Positions 10,921 through 22,346 of a stretch of DNA of 64,000 nucleotides are shown here, in pieces. Location of the stretch: positions 372,001-436,000 of the forward strand of contig JAZGUH010000005.1 in the NCBI GenBank assembly GCA_037893225.1, written 5' to 3'. The first letter of the stretch is position 1, and every line of letters starts with the position of its first letter. The notes under the pieces are model-generated. The model was not told where the DNA came from. It did no database searches and saw nothing but the letters and a program-made list of their open reading frames with translations. Source of the stretch: Hippasteria phrygiana. Taxonomy: Eukaryota; Echinodermata; Asteroidea; Valvatida; Goniasteridae. The translations under genes and the position numbers were made by a program.

Positions 10921-11205
10921 AAGAGGACAAGAGGACAAGGGGAGAAAGGAAATACAAAGAAACCTTTCAGTCCTCGCACGTCAAGTCTTTTGTTGAAATC
11001 GGTCCTCGCACGTAGAAGTACGTGCTCAGTCTATGGGGTTGGGTTATATTAAAGGAACAATAGGAAACACAAAGCATTGTCATCGAACGTATTGGGAAAG
11101 CACGTATAGTCGTACGTTCGAGGACCGATTTTAACAAAAGACCGTCTCTCGAGGACAAGAAAGATTCTTTTGTGTTTTCTTTCTCCGCTTGTCCTCGAAC
11201 GTAAT
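10921..11205. mobile_element. Palindromic GAGGACAAG element
   Basis: It starts GAGGACAAGAGGACAAGG and ends CTTTCTCCGCTTGTCCTCG, with an inverted inner pair (TTGTTGAAATCGGTCCTCG and CGAGGACCGATTTTAACAA). A related copy covers 42,192-42,360 and shares GGGTTATATTAAAGGAACAA. Confidence 0.75.
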
Positions 11206-11399
11206 ACAGTACATGTACACAATGCATTGCTGATAAAATTTTGTCAAAACACACATGAATTTAACAAAATAAATTTCTCCATTAGTCAGACCTATTTTTC
11301 TGGAATAAAAGACAGTAGGCCCTATCCACTGAATTGGAAATTAATTCGCCCACGAGTGGCCAATTTAAAAACGCCACATCCGAAACATAGCAACTGGTT

Positions 11400-13080
11400 T
11401 CCCATCCTCGACTCCATTGGGCGCGTGTGCGTTCCTATCCTTCACTAACCCCTGGTCGTGAGGAACACGTATATAAACGACGCCGACTGGCTATTCGAAA
11501 TGAATATTTATGTCCAGAAAGTGAACCGCGCGCGTAATTCGAATGTTTCACGCCCTGAAGAGCGCTCGCGCCGCGCCCGCGTTAACATCTTGTTCGTCAC
11601 GTCCATGGTCACGGTCACATCAGCAGAACGATTCCGAGCACTTTTGTTTCCATTATCAAGACGAGGCCACTAGTCTTGGTGGCTACAATAATCGATATGG
11701 ATTTTTTTCTGGTCAGAAAATACATGTATTTTATGTTTAAAAAGAGATAGAAAAGGCACGCATATTATAAATTCGAGTCGAGGCCGGAAATGTTTCCAAT
11801 CGCTAGTAAATTACTCATTTTTATCCGGTTCAAGAAAGCAGCTCATTCTTAATGACAGTGTTTGCCGCCAGAGATGCATCGAAAGGTTTGACAAATTTGC
11901 GAAAACAGCTGAGCAAAAGTCGAATCAAATGGTCCGTGCCGGCGCGGTGTGCCACGGTTATGACGGTCGTCATACTTTGCCTTCCTCCCGATCCCACCAG
12001 GCCGGCTGTTACACTCTAAAAAAAAGTTGGTCAAAATGGGTTGATATTTTGCCCAGTGTTGGGCAACATATCAACAACCGAAAATCTTGGGCAAATTCTT
12101 CCCAATATTTGGTCCATTTTTACCTGAATTAACCAACAATGTGGTAAATTAATACCAATGTTGGGTAAATAACAGTTGCCCAATTATGTTTTACCCAACG
12201 TTTTTACAGTGAAAGTGCAGTGTTAAAATTTAACGTTAGGCGGGAAAAACATAAGGAGCTAATCTCATCCTTCCAAAGGATTGATTCTACAAATGAAAAC
12301 CTTCCTACTAAAAGCACTGCGTCGCGCGTTAAACACATCGACTGCAGTCCTAATTTACATATCCCACAGAGTGGGATATGTAAATTACACAATACCTGCA
12401 GCCGATTTCATGAAACCTTGCGCAATTGCGTAACTCTACTTACGCCACAATTAATTGCATAAGTTGCGCAACATCTGTGACATTTTTAAAATCGATTTCA
12501 CGAAAGTTACGCAGTGCGTAAGTCACTGACTTGCGCCACAACTTATGGCGTAACTTACGCACTCGTCTTAGGTGGCTTAAGTTTTCCGCACAAACACCGA
12601 AATGATGACTTGGCTAGCTAAGGGTGAGCATAGTAGAGCCGTTAGTTGCTCAAATCATTTATTGAATTCACTAGATTATTTCAGAGAGTAATGAAATGAT
12701 CATCCGCTCTAGGTTTACTTGTGAGATATTTCCGAAAGTTGCCATCAATTTCGTTTTTGGAGCAAAGTTTCAAAAATGAAAAGTTTCAAAATGGCGTCCC
12801 ACAGTTCAATTTGACGACTGTTCCATGTATTTTTATTGTTGTACTAAAACAGTCGTCGTAAAAGCGGCATTCAGCCTCGTCCGCTACGCAGTGTTTCGTG
12901 AAATGGATCGGCAGGATGTAGCGCAGCTGCGCAACATTTTTATAGCGCAAGTCCTACGCTATGGCGTAAGTTAAACGCACATTTTCGTGAAATCGGCTGC
13001 AGGGGTTAAGATCGCGCAAGGCAGGGTGGGAGGAAACATGGCGCAGCAAGATCGTACCCATGGTAACGAGGGTGCTGGTT
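11400..13080. mobile_element. Dispersed repeat family A, copy 1 (with nested MITE)
   Basis: It runs from CATCCTCGACTCCATTGGG to GATCGTACCCATGGTAACGA. Copies occur at 21,515-22,337 (partial) and, inverted, at 34,302-35,175. Shared words include GTTAACATCTTGTTCGTCAC, GACGGTCGTCATACTTT, GCGTCGCGCGTTAAACACAT and a TTACATATCCCAC hairpin at 12,345-12,390. Frames inside differ between copies, so no protein is inferred. Confidence 0.8.
12395..13003. mobile_element. MITE nested in repeat family A copy 1
   Basis: The ends are inverted repeats: CCTGCAGCCGATTTCATGAAA at the left and TTTCGTGAAATCGGCTGCAGG at the right. At this point the two other family A copies read ACACAATTCCAGGGGTTAAG without interruption, so they act as empty sites. 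The interior is rich in TTACGC/GCGTAA words. Confidence 0.85.
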
Positions 13081-14250
13081 TCCCTGTTTTGGATGGGAAC
13101 CATATCATTAACCCCTTGGGCACGGTATTTTACTGGAGACGTCGGGGTGTTGCAGCGGTTCTGGCAGCCAAATCGAACCGCTACAATGTGTTTGTGCAGT
13201 CAGGCATGACATACACAATAATCCAACAATGCAACTTATGAAACCGTCGCCAACGTTGCAGTCTTCTGTGTTTGAGTAACCATGGCAACTTATCTTTATA
13301 GAGTTATTTTTAGCTGCCATCGGCAATGAAGAGAGATATTGTTGTCAAGCGTTAACAAGCCAGCATATTGGTTCTTGAAGGCCCAGACCTATAGATAATG
13401 CCTGTTTTAGCGTTTGGGTGCACATCAATGCACTAACTGCAAGACCTAAGTAATGGGCAATCAGTTCCTTGGCTTCAACTCTTCCTCCTGTTACGTCAGC
13501 TTCTGCGTAATTGTGCCCAAAATCTTTGCATAATTTTCCAGATTCAGAAATAGCATATAAGCAGATGAGGCAGTTTTTTCCATGACTTTCCCACTAGAAA
13601 ACATTAGAGAGGTTGAGATTATTTTTTAACTTAGGGCCATTCAAAATTTTCAATGTTTTTAAATTTCGATTTTATTTTTCCATTTTTTTTTACTCGCCCA
13701 CCCCAATTTTCGATCTTTAAATATTGATTTTCCATTCAATAAAAAAAGACATTATAAAATGTCCAGCCTTCAGTGACGGCGTTATGAGGCCGTGGGTCTC
13801 CCCCGCTTGAACATGTACCCTCATGGCTTCTTGTGTTTCATAGAATGTGGGGAATTATTTAATTGTAATCGGCAGGTCAAAAGAGCTTTTCTTTTATTTT
13901 TCCTTTCTTTTTTCATTAAAAAGTGAATTTCGATTTTCAATAATTTTCTTTGACCCGCCCACCCACATTTTAATACATCTCCTTATGCACTCCCCGCGCA
14001 ATTGACCTGTCGCCGTTTACGAGTTAACCACGCCCCTTAGACAACCCTATGGGAATTATGTGTGGTAATTTTTGTTTGTCTCAGATTTTGCGCGTTCGAC
14101 GTGGAATTATAATTGATGTGATTGGACAATAATTCACAAGCTGCGTTGACGCGATTCGACCGCGATAGGTAAATTGTCAAATTTCACCTCAAAATTCTAT
14201 TTTTTTACAATTCTTTTTCCCTAGCAAATTCTTTCGGTTTTGACAACACT

Positions 14251-14366
14251 ATAAAAACTGTGTTTAGCCATTAAACACAATCTTGCTATCAGTAAACATG
14301 AAGCTAAACATTACGTGTCCAGTTCCTAAACATCAATCTGAAGATTGGCTAAACACAATCCGTCAA
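14251..14366. mobile_element. Partial MITE copy, GTGTTTAGCAATTAAACAC family
   Basis: It shares AAACTGTGTTTAGC and ACACAATCTTGCTATCAG, GAAGCTAAACATTACGTGTCC and CTAAACATCAAT with the 6.4-kb copy, but lacks the right end. Confidence 0.75.
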
Positions 14367-14685
14367 TGGCGTGAATATGTTATTGCGCATGCGCCATGCG
14401 TTGCGTATCCGCCAAAATCGCTCCATATGCGATTTGGACGGACGACCGGAACGGACACGCAACGTGTACGTACATATGGAAAGCGACGTGTGCTACATTA
14501 CGAGATCGATTTTCGTGCCCGTCAAAAAAAGCGCATGAGCGCAACGTATGCGCAACGTATACGCAACGGACAAAAAAACGCGCATATGGAAAGGCGGCTT
14601 AACACAGGCTGGCATGTTCCAGGAACTCAAAATTTGTTTTTGCATGCATACATCATAGTTTTGCAAGCTCAATCCTTGTAGTATG

Positions 14686-14980
14686 GGGCACCGTGCGTGC
14701 GGGCACCGTGCGTGCGGGCACCGTGCGTGCGGGCACCGTGCGTGCGGGCACCGTGCGTGCGGGCACCGTGCGTGCGGGCACCGTGCGTGCGGGCACCGTG
14801 CGTGCGGGCACCGTGCGTGCGGGCACCGTGCGTGCGGGCACCGTGCGTGCGGGCACCGTGCGTGCGGGCACCGTGCGTGCGGGCACCGTGCGTGCGGGCA
14901 CCGTGCGTGCGGGCACCGTGCGTGCGGGCACCGTGCGTGCGGGCACCGTGCGTGCGGGCACCGTGCGTGCGGGCACCGTG
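14686..14980. repeat. Perfect 15-bp tandem array, 19.7 copies
   Basis: The unit GGGCACCGTGCGTGC repeats without a single mismatch over 295 bp. Because the unit is a multiple of three and lacks stops, several frames on both strands stay open and give pentapeptide repeats (HRACG, GTVRA, VPART). These are artefacts of the array. There are no spacers, so it is not CRISPR-like. Confidence 0.98.
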
Positions 14981-15461
14981 GTTGACGTTGCAGTTGACGA
15001 ATGTGTTACAACAATTTGACCATGATTCCCCAATTCCGAGATATTTTCCATTAAAAAGTGCGTACGTTTTTTGAACCAGTGCAGTTCGCACGCCCGTACG
15101 CAGTGCTCTAACCTGTGAACAAAAGATATCCACATGATGCAGGAAGAGTGAAGGGTTTGTGGACTTGCCAACGTCCAAAGAGCGTTTCCCCCTCTCTGAA
15201 AACCAGCTTTATAGGCATTTTGGAGTTAGGGTTATCGATCGCAAAATGAAGGGGAACTTAAGGTATGCAAGGTTAGTGTGTGTGTGGGGGGGGGGGGGGG
15301 GGGGGGTTGCGTATCAATTTTGTTTAAGTGTGGGTGATGGTGGGGGTAGGGTCCGGTTACCATTCCTACCTCATACAAAACAATAGTTTTTGGGAGTCGG
15401 GTCACGCGCCCAAACCTGTACAATTGGTTTAAATCATGCGGTTGCCTTCTTTGATGACTTC

Positions 15462-15617
15462 AATAGACCCAAGACGTAATGACGTCACGCTTAGTTTACA
15501 TGGCGCTTTCCTATGGGAGCATGGCAGGGATAATCGTCTGGCGTCCCGACCTGGCTACCATAGGAAAGCGCACATGTAAACAAAGTCATAACTCATTACG
15601 TTTATTAAAGGTCTATT
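15462..15617. mobile_element. Hairpin MITE AATAGACCCAAGACG family, copy 1
   Basis: The left arm starts AATAGACCCAAGACGTAATG and the right arm ends with a decayed complement (CATTACGTTTATTAAAGGTCTATT). Central inverted words are GCGCTTTCCTATGG and CCATAGGAAAGCGC. The intact copy is at 33,501-33,643. Confidence 0.85.
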
Positions 15618-15675
15618 CTTTTATACATTAACTGCTAAGATGTCGGCTATATTGGCGAATTCAAAATATAATGTA

Positions 15676-16047
15676 GGTGAAGTAAAAAAAACATGTTTAG
15701 CGTCCCCGCCCGCTTCCTTTATTGCGGGGGGGGGGGGGAGGACGCCTAGATTTGTTTTCTATTTTTACCAGTTGAAAACGAGGTGAAAAAATCCAACAAT
15801 TTTAACCGCTCCATCGGAAAATAAAATTAAAGCTTACTAAAACTATTAAAACCACTGTAAACAAGTTCGATTCTCTTGTCTAACCCGTCTCTTTCATTTT
15901 TTGTGTCTTTGAGCAGTTGAAAAACCAACGGTTGTAGACAATTTTAAAAAGCATGACTACCATCTTGAAAATAGAAAATAGAAAGCCCCGCCCCTTCCTT
16001 TAAAAAAAGAACCGGACGCCAAACATGTTTTTTTAACTTGGCCTTAT
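15676..16047. mobile_element. TIR element with AGTAAAAAAACATGTTTAGCG ends, copy 1
   Basis: The left end reads AGTAAAAAAAACATGTTTAG and the right end is its complement (AAACATGTTTTTTTAACTTGG). Internal blocks recur at 32,746-33,150 and 43,094-43,472. A poly-G run lies at about 15,725-15,738. Confidence 0.8.
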
Positions 16048-16229
16048 GCAAGCCAAACCAAGCCAAACCCAAACCTTAAAAAGCCCTTAAATTTAGGCTT
16101 CATGCATCCATACCTTGTATCTCTTCCTTCCATCTTTTTTCGTTGTAGGAACACTCGATATGGCTTCCACGCGACCTCCGTATATACGTGAAGCAATCTC
16201 GGCTCGGCTACTTTCGCATTCTGACGATC

Positions 16230-16560
16230 AAAATGACAGTCGGAGCTAGCTGCACAGATACACGCTAGAGGGTTGCTAATTGCACATTACCTTCGCTTCT
16301 TGAGTAGCAAACCGCAGATTGATAAAAGTTGCTGCAATCTCCTCGTTAGTACAAACAAAGAGACCAGCAAAGCTGCTGATGTTGCCATTCTTGTGCGCTA
16401 GGCGAAGCATGACTGCATTTCATCATCGAACAATAGTATTAGAAGTTTACATTAAGTCGAGAAATATTGCTTCCTGCGCTAAAGAATTGTTTATATATAT
16501 ATATATAGAATGTATCAACGTGATCATAGCAACAACAATGGACCGCCATAATGTGGCATA
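16230..16560. repeat. Dispersed repeat shared with 23,775-24,115
   Basis: Both copies contain TACCTTCGCTTCTTGAGTAG, AAGTTGCTGCAATC, TTGCCATTCTTGTGCGCTAG and TAAGTCGAGAAATATTGCTT in the same order. Confidence 0.8.
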
Positions 16561-16642
16561 GACATTGATTATATCGGCATGTATTGTTGTACGCGGGTGT
16601 GTCCCACAAGCCATTTTTTGTAAATCAGAATTGCCAACATGC

Positions 16643-16644
<2 letters not shown>

Positions 16645-16679
<35 letters not shown>
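16645..16679. repeat. ATA trinucleotide microsatellite
   Basis: About 11-12 uninterrupted ATA units. Open frames across it give poly-Asn or poly-Tyr artefacts. Confidence 0.97.
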
Positions 16680-17385
16680 TACAATACAAGAAGAGATACA
16701 ATACAATCAAAAGTACAGAAATTCGCGGTGATTTTAAACGTATGCGTGTACGCAATCAACGTTATTTTAGACAGGACATGGACCTGCCCGGGCATGTTCA
16801 TTGTTTACTGTCCTTCAAGGACACAGCGCCATGACGTCATATCAGGATGCTTGAGACTAATACTTCTAGTAAAATATTTCAAAAGAATTCAGTGGTTTTG
16901 TTTTCGGACTGATGTTTTTAAATCTTGTATGCAATGTATTACAAGGCTGTAATATGGAAAGTGGGATTTTGAATAATTAGTATATAACACAACTATTCTC
17001 TGCTAAATTTTATTCACTGTACACTAGATTTTAATTTTGTTCAGTGAAAAAAAATAACAAAAGTTCTACTGTTCCGACTGACAATAGAACTATTTCATTT
17101 TTTTGTTTTTTTCCCGAAAACTTGTGACCTCACTGTGATGCCTGTTCATACACTGTGTCGTCAACTATTAAATTCTAACTGTTGACTTTAATTGTTTACA
17201 TGTTGTTTTGACTAATTTCGTTTATCTACAATCCTGCATGTTTTTCATGAAAACAAATAATCTGTTAGAACCTTGCAATTCTTAACTGAAAGCAATAACT
17301 ATCGATGAGCATTTAAAAGTAAAGTTGAACTAATTTAATTAATCACATTTATGCATGTATAGGCATGTTATATGCATGTATATGT

Positions 17386-17589
17386 AAACTGTGTTTAGCA
17401 ATTAAACACAATCTTGCTATCAGTTTTTAAACATGTTTAGAAGCTAAACTTTACATTGTACGTGTCCAATTCCTAAACATCAATGTTCCACTACCCGTCA
17501 ACACTCTGAACATGTTTAGTATTTAAACATGTTTACAAACTGACAGTAAGAAAGTGTTTAGAAAAGTGTTTAATTGCTAAACTGTTTTT
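17386..17589. mobile_element. Palindromic MITE, GTGTTTAGCAATTAAACAC family, copy 2
   Basis: It is full length, starting AAACTGTGTTTAGCAATTAA and ending GTGTTTAATTGCTAAACTGT, with the same interior words as copy 1. Confidence 0.85.
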
Positions 17590-18119
17590 GCACGTACTTT
17601 GATATTGAAAAATCAAACAGTGTTATGAAGTCTTGACTCTTGAATTGTGTGTTTAAATCGTATTGGATGTTTTCTGAACTTATTTTGTCTCCAAGCTTCA
17701 TCTACTATCCTACACGTTTTCCATGAGAGGATATTCCATGTTCGAACCTTGTAGGTTCCATTCTAAAAGTGAGTAGTTATTGATGACTATTTAAAATAAA
17801 GAGACAAACTAATACAATTAATTATGCACGAATAGTTAATGTGCACGTATGTTTGCATGTAAAATTATGCCGTTTGAATTGAAAGCCTGAATTAAACCTA
17901 TGCTAGCAAAACTGTTGTTCTCAGTATTTCTTTTCCCAAATTAGTGAACATAAGCAAACAGAAACAATAAGTTAAATACCCTTAACAAAAAAGTTGTATT
18001 TATTTAATAAATTTAATCTGAAAACCGATACCATTATAAGTAACTTTTCACAGAAAGGTCTTTTTTTTCCCACGAGGATTAAGCAACTACTGTCATATTG
18101 TTCAATTTAATCACCACAG

Positions 18120-18313
18120 TCAAGGATGTCAAAGACCGGTTTAAAAACCTCCGAACCACGTTCTCAAGGGAAGTGAAACGAACGGAACAAACCAACAAAT
18201 CGGGAGGTGGTACAGATGAGGTGTACCAGAGTCGTTGGGGTCACTTCGGAAGGATGTCATTCCTGAAGGATTCCATCAAAGCTGGGAACAGCCAAGATAC
18301 GTTGGAAGTAATG
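18120..18313 (+). CDS. Orphan exon with C-terminal half of a MADF-like DNA-binding domain
   Basis: The acceptor ATTTAATCACCACAG precedes a frame reading VKDRFKNLRTTFSREVKR, then DEVYQSRWGHFGRMSFLKDS, and the donor ATG|GTAAAG closes it (phase 1 in, phase 0 out). The W/F-K-x-L-R-x-x-F-x-R-E then W-x-x-F-x-x-x-x-F-L-x-D pattern is that of the second and third helices of MADF (Myb/SANT-like) domains. These occur in host transcription factors and in PIF/Harbinger-associated proteins. I could not find the exon for the first half or any downstream exon nearby, so this may be part of a host gene, a transposon-derived gene or a pseudogene. Confidence 0.6.
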
Positions 18314-18444
18314 GTAAAGCAACGTTGCCAATTCAAAGTAAACATCAAGTGTTGTCAACCAATTTAAAAAATCGTTAAACAAACCACAAGAGAAACTGAC
18401 TATAGGTTAACTTTAAATAACTTTTTAAAGTAAAAAAAAATACT

Positions 18445-18612
18445 GGCAGGAGTAGAATCCGAATACCGTACCGGCGGTCCCCCCCCCCCCCCCCACACAA
18501 CGAAGACACTGACAATATGCGAGACCGCCAACGTAGGAAAGATAGCTCAGTTGTAGATCGCCGGTACGGTATTATCCGGAGGTCGCAGGTTCGAATCCCG
18601 CTCCTTCCAGTT
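18445..18612. repeat. tRNA-derived SINE heads, inverted pair
   Basis: The plus-strand copy (18,539-18,612) has AGATAGCTCAGTTGTAGATC as A box region and GGTTCGAATCCC as B box, with near-complementary ends (GGAAAG and CTTCC). It reads like a decayed tRNA without a clean cloverleaf. The segment 18,445-18,480 is the reverse complement of its 3' half, and a poly-C run separates them. Confidence 0.7.
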
Positions 18613-18808
18613 TTCTTTGTTCGCTTTGAAAAATAAAACAAATTGTTCAATCAAAAGTTAAAGTACATGTATATACATTATTGTACAGCGGCGGCAATTT
18701 CTCGTCAAGGGTGGAGGGGACAGAGGGAAAAAACGACCAATAACAATGCAGGAAGTAACCGCAGTGGTGTAACTAGGGGGACGCCCTCCCCCCCCCCCCC
18801 CCCCCCCC

Positions 18809-19340
18809 GACCTGGAAATGATTGAACAGTGATATATTTTGAACCAAAACAGCAGTCATTGATGACATTAACAAAAAATTTGAAAAAATACCCTGATACA
18901 CTATTTTTTGCATAGTTTGCTCTTGACGTTTCATGAGTGGTTTATTGAGATAGTGAATAACGCTTTTCACAAAAATATGTGTTTGAACAAGAAGCAGTTG
19001 ATATACAAGACGTTTATCTTTTTTTTCTTTCTTGTTTTACCTCCAGTACAAGAGCGATTTTGGACAGCACGCGGGTGAAATTAATAAAGCAGTCTTTTTG
19101 TTGCGCTCTAAAAATAGGCCGGAGTTGGCTGGCAGTGGCGCTGGGAAGACTAATTTACTTTTGGTTGGGGTGAAGGGTACTGTGTTATAACTGTTTTTTT
19201 GTCCTGGTAGTTATTTATATGAGATACTACATTGATTTCATGACAATTAATTAAAATCAAATTGTCGGTTGCGTACGGTACGCATTTGCTTGGACACCCC
19301 TCCCCCTGTACGCATGGTGTACGCAATGTCAACAACCCCC
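18809..19340. repeat. Dispersed repeat, copy 1 (empty site for a TTAA element)
   Basis: It shares GACCTGGAAATGATTGAACA, TTTGCTCTTGA, GAACAAGAAGCAGTTGATAT and CAAATTGTCGGTTGCGTACG with 40,261-41,010. The second copy carries a 215-bp insertion at the TTAA that is uninterrupted here (about 19,250). Confidence 0.85.
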
Positions 19341-20907
19341 TCCCGCTTCGTGCGTACGTACTTTATGGACGGCCCCTAACGTGGTAAGAGTGTAGTCGGA
19401 CTGTCCCGGTAAGGGATTGCACGTGGTGGCCGATAGACAACGCAATTTCAAAAATATAAATGTAAATCTTCAAAATCGGGCGTGTATTTTTTTAATAGTG
19501 TGGTGGTCTACCCCGTTATTAGTTCCAGGGCGGGGGTAAGTCCAGTTATTAAAGAAGGAGGCTGGAAGCACGGTCACAGTGTTGATCCTCTCTTAATTAT
19601 ATTGTTAGTGTTACCGATGAACCTTCAGGAACCGAAGTTCACACAGTGCCAGTCCAGCAATAAATCAGCCGATCAACGGGCCAACCGATCAATCAGCCCA
19701 TCAATAAGTCCTGAAACAAAGTAGATATTCCCTTTTTAATTACAAATAGAGACATTTGCTAATTATTGTTATAGGGTCCTAAAAGTGTTCAGATGTCTAA
19801 ATAATTTGGGGCCGAATAATCCCTTAGGCCTACATGTACTATGCCTATGTAAACTCATACCCCAGTACACGTACGTTCCAATGGGCTACTAAGTTTCTGC
19901 ACATGCGCTAAATTAAAATAAATGTCCATACTAATTAGCTACAGCAGCAATGTATTCCAATGTAAAAATGTTGCGTTTGGCCTTTTTTTTTATTACTTAT
20001 AATTAACATTTGGAGTTTTTTGGCCGTGAAGAATATCAGTTTCCGGTTCTGGAGTACTTCATGGAACTGGCTGTGAGACTGCTTTGTTAGTCGAATTGTT
20101 TGTTTCTCAGCCAGTTTGTTATGAATATTAATAGGTAAAAATTTACGAGATCCATCTCAGCACCATGTTCACCGTGTCAGATATGGCCATGGTTGTAAGC
20201 AGGGCGTGCTGTTACATAACCTGGTCATTTTCACGGCGTGCTCTTGCAGATTAGCACTGGTGGTCAGTCATCATGAACGGAGCCAATAGTGAGGTTTAGA
20301 GATTCAAAATACTAAAGAAAAGAAAGGTGAAAATTTTGAGTAAAACACAAACACTGAATAAGTATAGTTCAGATTTTCGTCTGTTGTCTGCGATATCTCT
20401 TCAGTTTGGTAAAACTCTGGGAGCACAGACATTTTAATTCCAAAAAGAGCATTCTCATCCCACGAAATTCTTAATTTTACGCTCCCTAGCAACATGTTCC
20501 CAGTATAATTTTACAGATGCTGTGAGTTCATTCCAAATTTCATTCTTTGGGTTTTAAAAATATAATCTATATTTAGTCAGTATGTTTATGGCTTATTTTT
20601 CAAACTTCGTAATCCGTTGTTTACATCGTAATTTGTATGTTGTCAGGGGCCCTCATTACGTATGCAAGCAGTCATACCCTCCCACATTGCCAGGAAGTAA
20701 ATCACTGCATGTTCAATACGGATGGAGCGTACGTGCTGCAGTACAGTGCATGCAAATTCCTAAGGTATTGTCCAGCAGTCACACAACACGGCACGCTTGG
20801 CTGATGGTGGTTGAACGTGCATTCACACGATTGAAATATATGTAGGACACACTTCACACGAAGTCCCTTATCCCCCCTGGAAATAAAAAAAAGACGAATA
20901 GACAAAT

Positions 20908-21460
20908 AAAAAGACGACGAGGTATGAAGTCAATGTCGTACTTAATTGAATGTATTTAAAAACACTCGAAACCTGCTGAAAGGGGCTTAAAATGCGGCTA
21001 CAATAGGCCCATCACGGTATTGAACAAAGTGTACCGGTACTTCGTCCATTGGTCAGGCACAAGTAACCTGACCATCACGAACAGCGCCCCCGCTGGCACT
21101 ACGCATAACGGGTGCGTGAGCCTATTTCTTTTTATACTTGACAATTTTTTTATACCGGTAATAGATGTGTTGCTTTTCTAAAATATTAATTTGACACCCA
21201 TGGGCGTCGCCAAGATTTTTTGCTAGAGGTGGAAAAGCACTCACAAGAAAGCAGCAAAGGGAGAAATCACCAGCCGTGGAAAAATCGAAAGGGCGGGAAA
21301 GGGGGGGGGGGGGGGGGTGGGTGCTGGACACCACTCGACGCTTTGTTCAATACCGCGATGGGCCTATTTTAGCCGCATTTTAGGCCCCTTTCAGCAGGTT
21401 TCGAGTGTTTTATATACATTCAATTGAGTACGACATTAACTTGGCACCTCGTCTTCTTTT
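20908..21460. mobile_element. Foldback/MITE element with ~120-bp inverted repeats
   Basis: The left arm (20,908-21,030) and right arm (21,336-21,460) are reverse complements sharing AATGTCGTAC, AAACACTCGAAACCTGCTGA and ATAGGCCCATC. The ends read AAGACGACGAGGT and ACCTCGTCTTCTTTT. The interior has a poly-G run at 21,300-21,317. Confidence 0.85.
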
Positions 21461-21514
21461 ATATTTATTTTTTTATATTTTGTTTTCGCCTTTTTTTGGA
21501 ATTTCCAGTGGGAA

Positions 21515-22337
21515 TAAGGGCCCGCGCGTAATCCGAATGTTGGACGCCCTGTGTGCGCTCGCGCCCGCGTTAACATCCTGTTATAATAACGAGTTCGAGC
21601 ACTTTTTTCCATTATCAAGACAAGGCCACTGGTCTTGGTGGCTACGATAAACGATATGGATTTTCTCTGGTCAGGAAATACATGTATTTTATGTTTAAAC
21701 AAAAGGCACACATAATTCGAGTCGAGGCCGGAAATCAAAATTGTTCCAATCGCTAGTAAATTACTCATTTTTATCCAGTTCAAGAAAGCAGCTCATTCTC
21801 AATGACAACGGTTTGCCGCCGCTGTATGTAGCCCAGGTTGGACTCCAACAGTATCTCCATTTAATACATTGCACTAGTACTAATGCAATGAAATAAGGAC
21901 GTCCCGAACCTGGGCTACCGCCGCTGCAGAAGATGCATCGAAAGGTTTGACAAATTTACGAAAACAGCTGAGCAAAACAATCGGAACATGACACAACTGA
22001 CATCCGACGATAATAGGCGAAAACGGTCATGACGGTCGTCATACTTTTCTTTCCTCCCGATCCACCAGGCCGGCTGTTACTCAGTGCAGTGTTAATATAT
22101 TTAACGTCAGGCAGGAAAAACATTAGGAGCTAATCTCATCCTTCCAAAAGATTGATTCTACAAATATAACCTTCCTATTAAAAGCACTGCGTCGCGCGTT
22201 AAACACATCGACTGCAGTCCTAATTACCATATCCCACTATTATGTGGGATATGGTAATTACACAATTCCAGGGGTTAAGATCGCGCAAGGCATGGTGGGA
22301 AAACATGGCGCCGCAAGATCGTACCCATGGTAAGGAG
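21515..22337. mobile_element. Dispersed repeat family A, copy 2 (partial)
   Basis: It is in the same orientation as copy 1, from CGCGTAATCCGAATGTTGGA to GATCGTACCCATGGTAAGGA. It has an extra ~85-bp insert near 21,828-21,918 bounded by CCCAGGTT and AACCTGGG, and a TTACCATATCCCAC hairpin at 22,222-22,260. Confidence 0.8.
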
Positions 22338-22346
22338 GTTGATGAT

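Larger units (their letters stand above)
10690..18119. other. Repeat-rich intergenic region, discoidin gene to MADF exon
   Basis: No host gene was recognised. It holds a palindromic GAGGACAAG element (10,921-11,205), repeat family A with a nested MITE (11,400-13,080), a MITE copy at 14,251, a 15-bp array (14,686-14,980), a hairpin MITE (15,462-15,617), another TIR element (15,676-16,047), an ATA microsatellite and a MITE copy at 17,386. Confidence 0.6.

Noticed and set aside
14686..14980. CRISPR-like array
   Set aside because: Units are contiguous with no spacers, and the genome is clearly eukaryotic.
14653..15178. Long open frames on both strands with pentapeptide repeats (PART, HRACG, GTVRA)
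   Set aside because: They exist only because a 15-bp unit without stops keeps frames open. There is no conserved sequence outside the array and no start or splice context.
18539..18612. Functional tRNA (GGAAAGA...TCCTTCC)
   Set aside because: The D arm and anticodon region are irregular, and related decayed copies (708, 18,450) show it is a repeat family.
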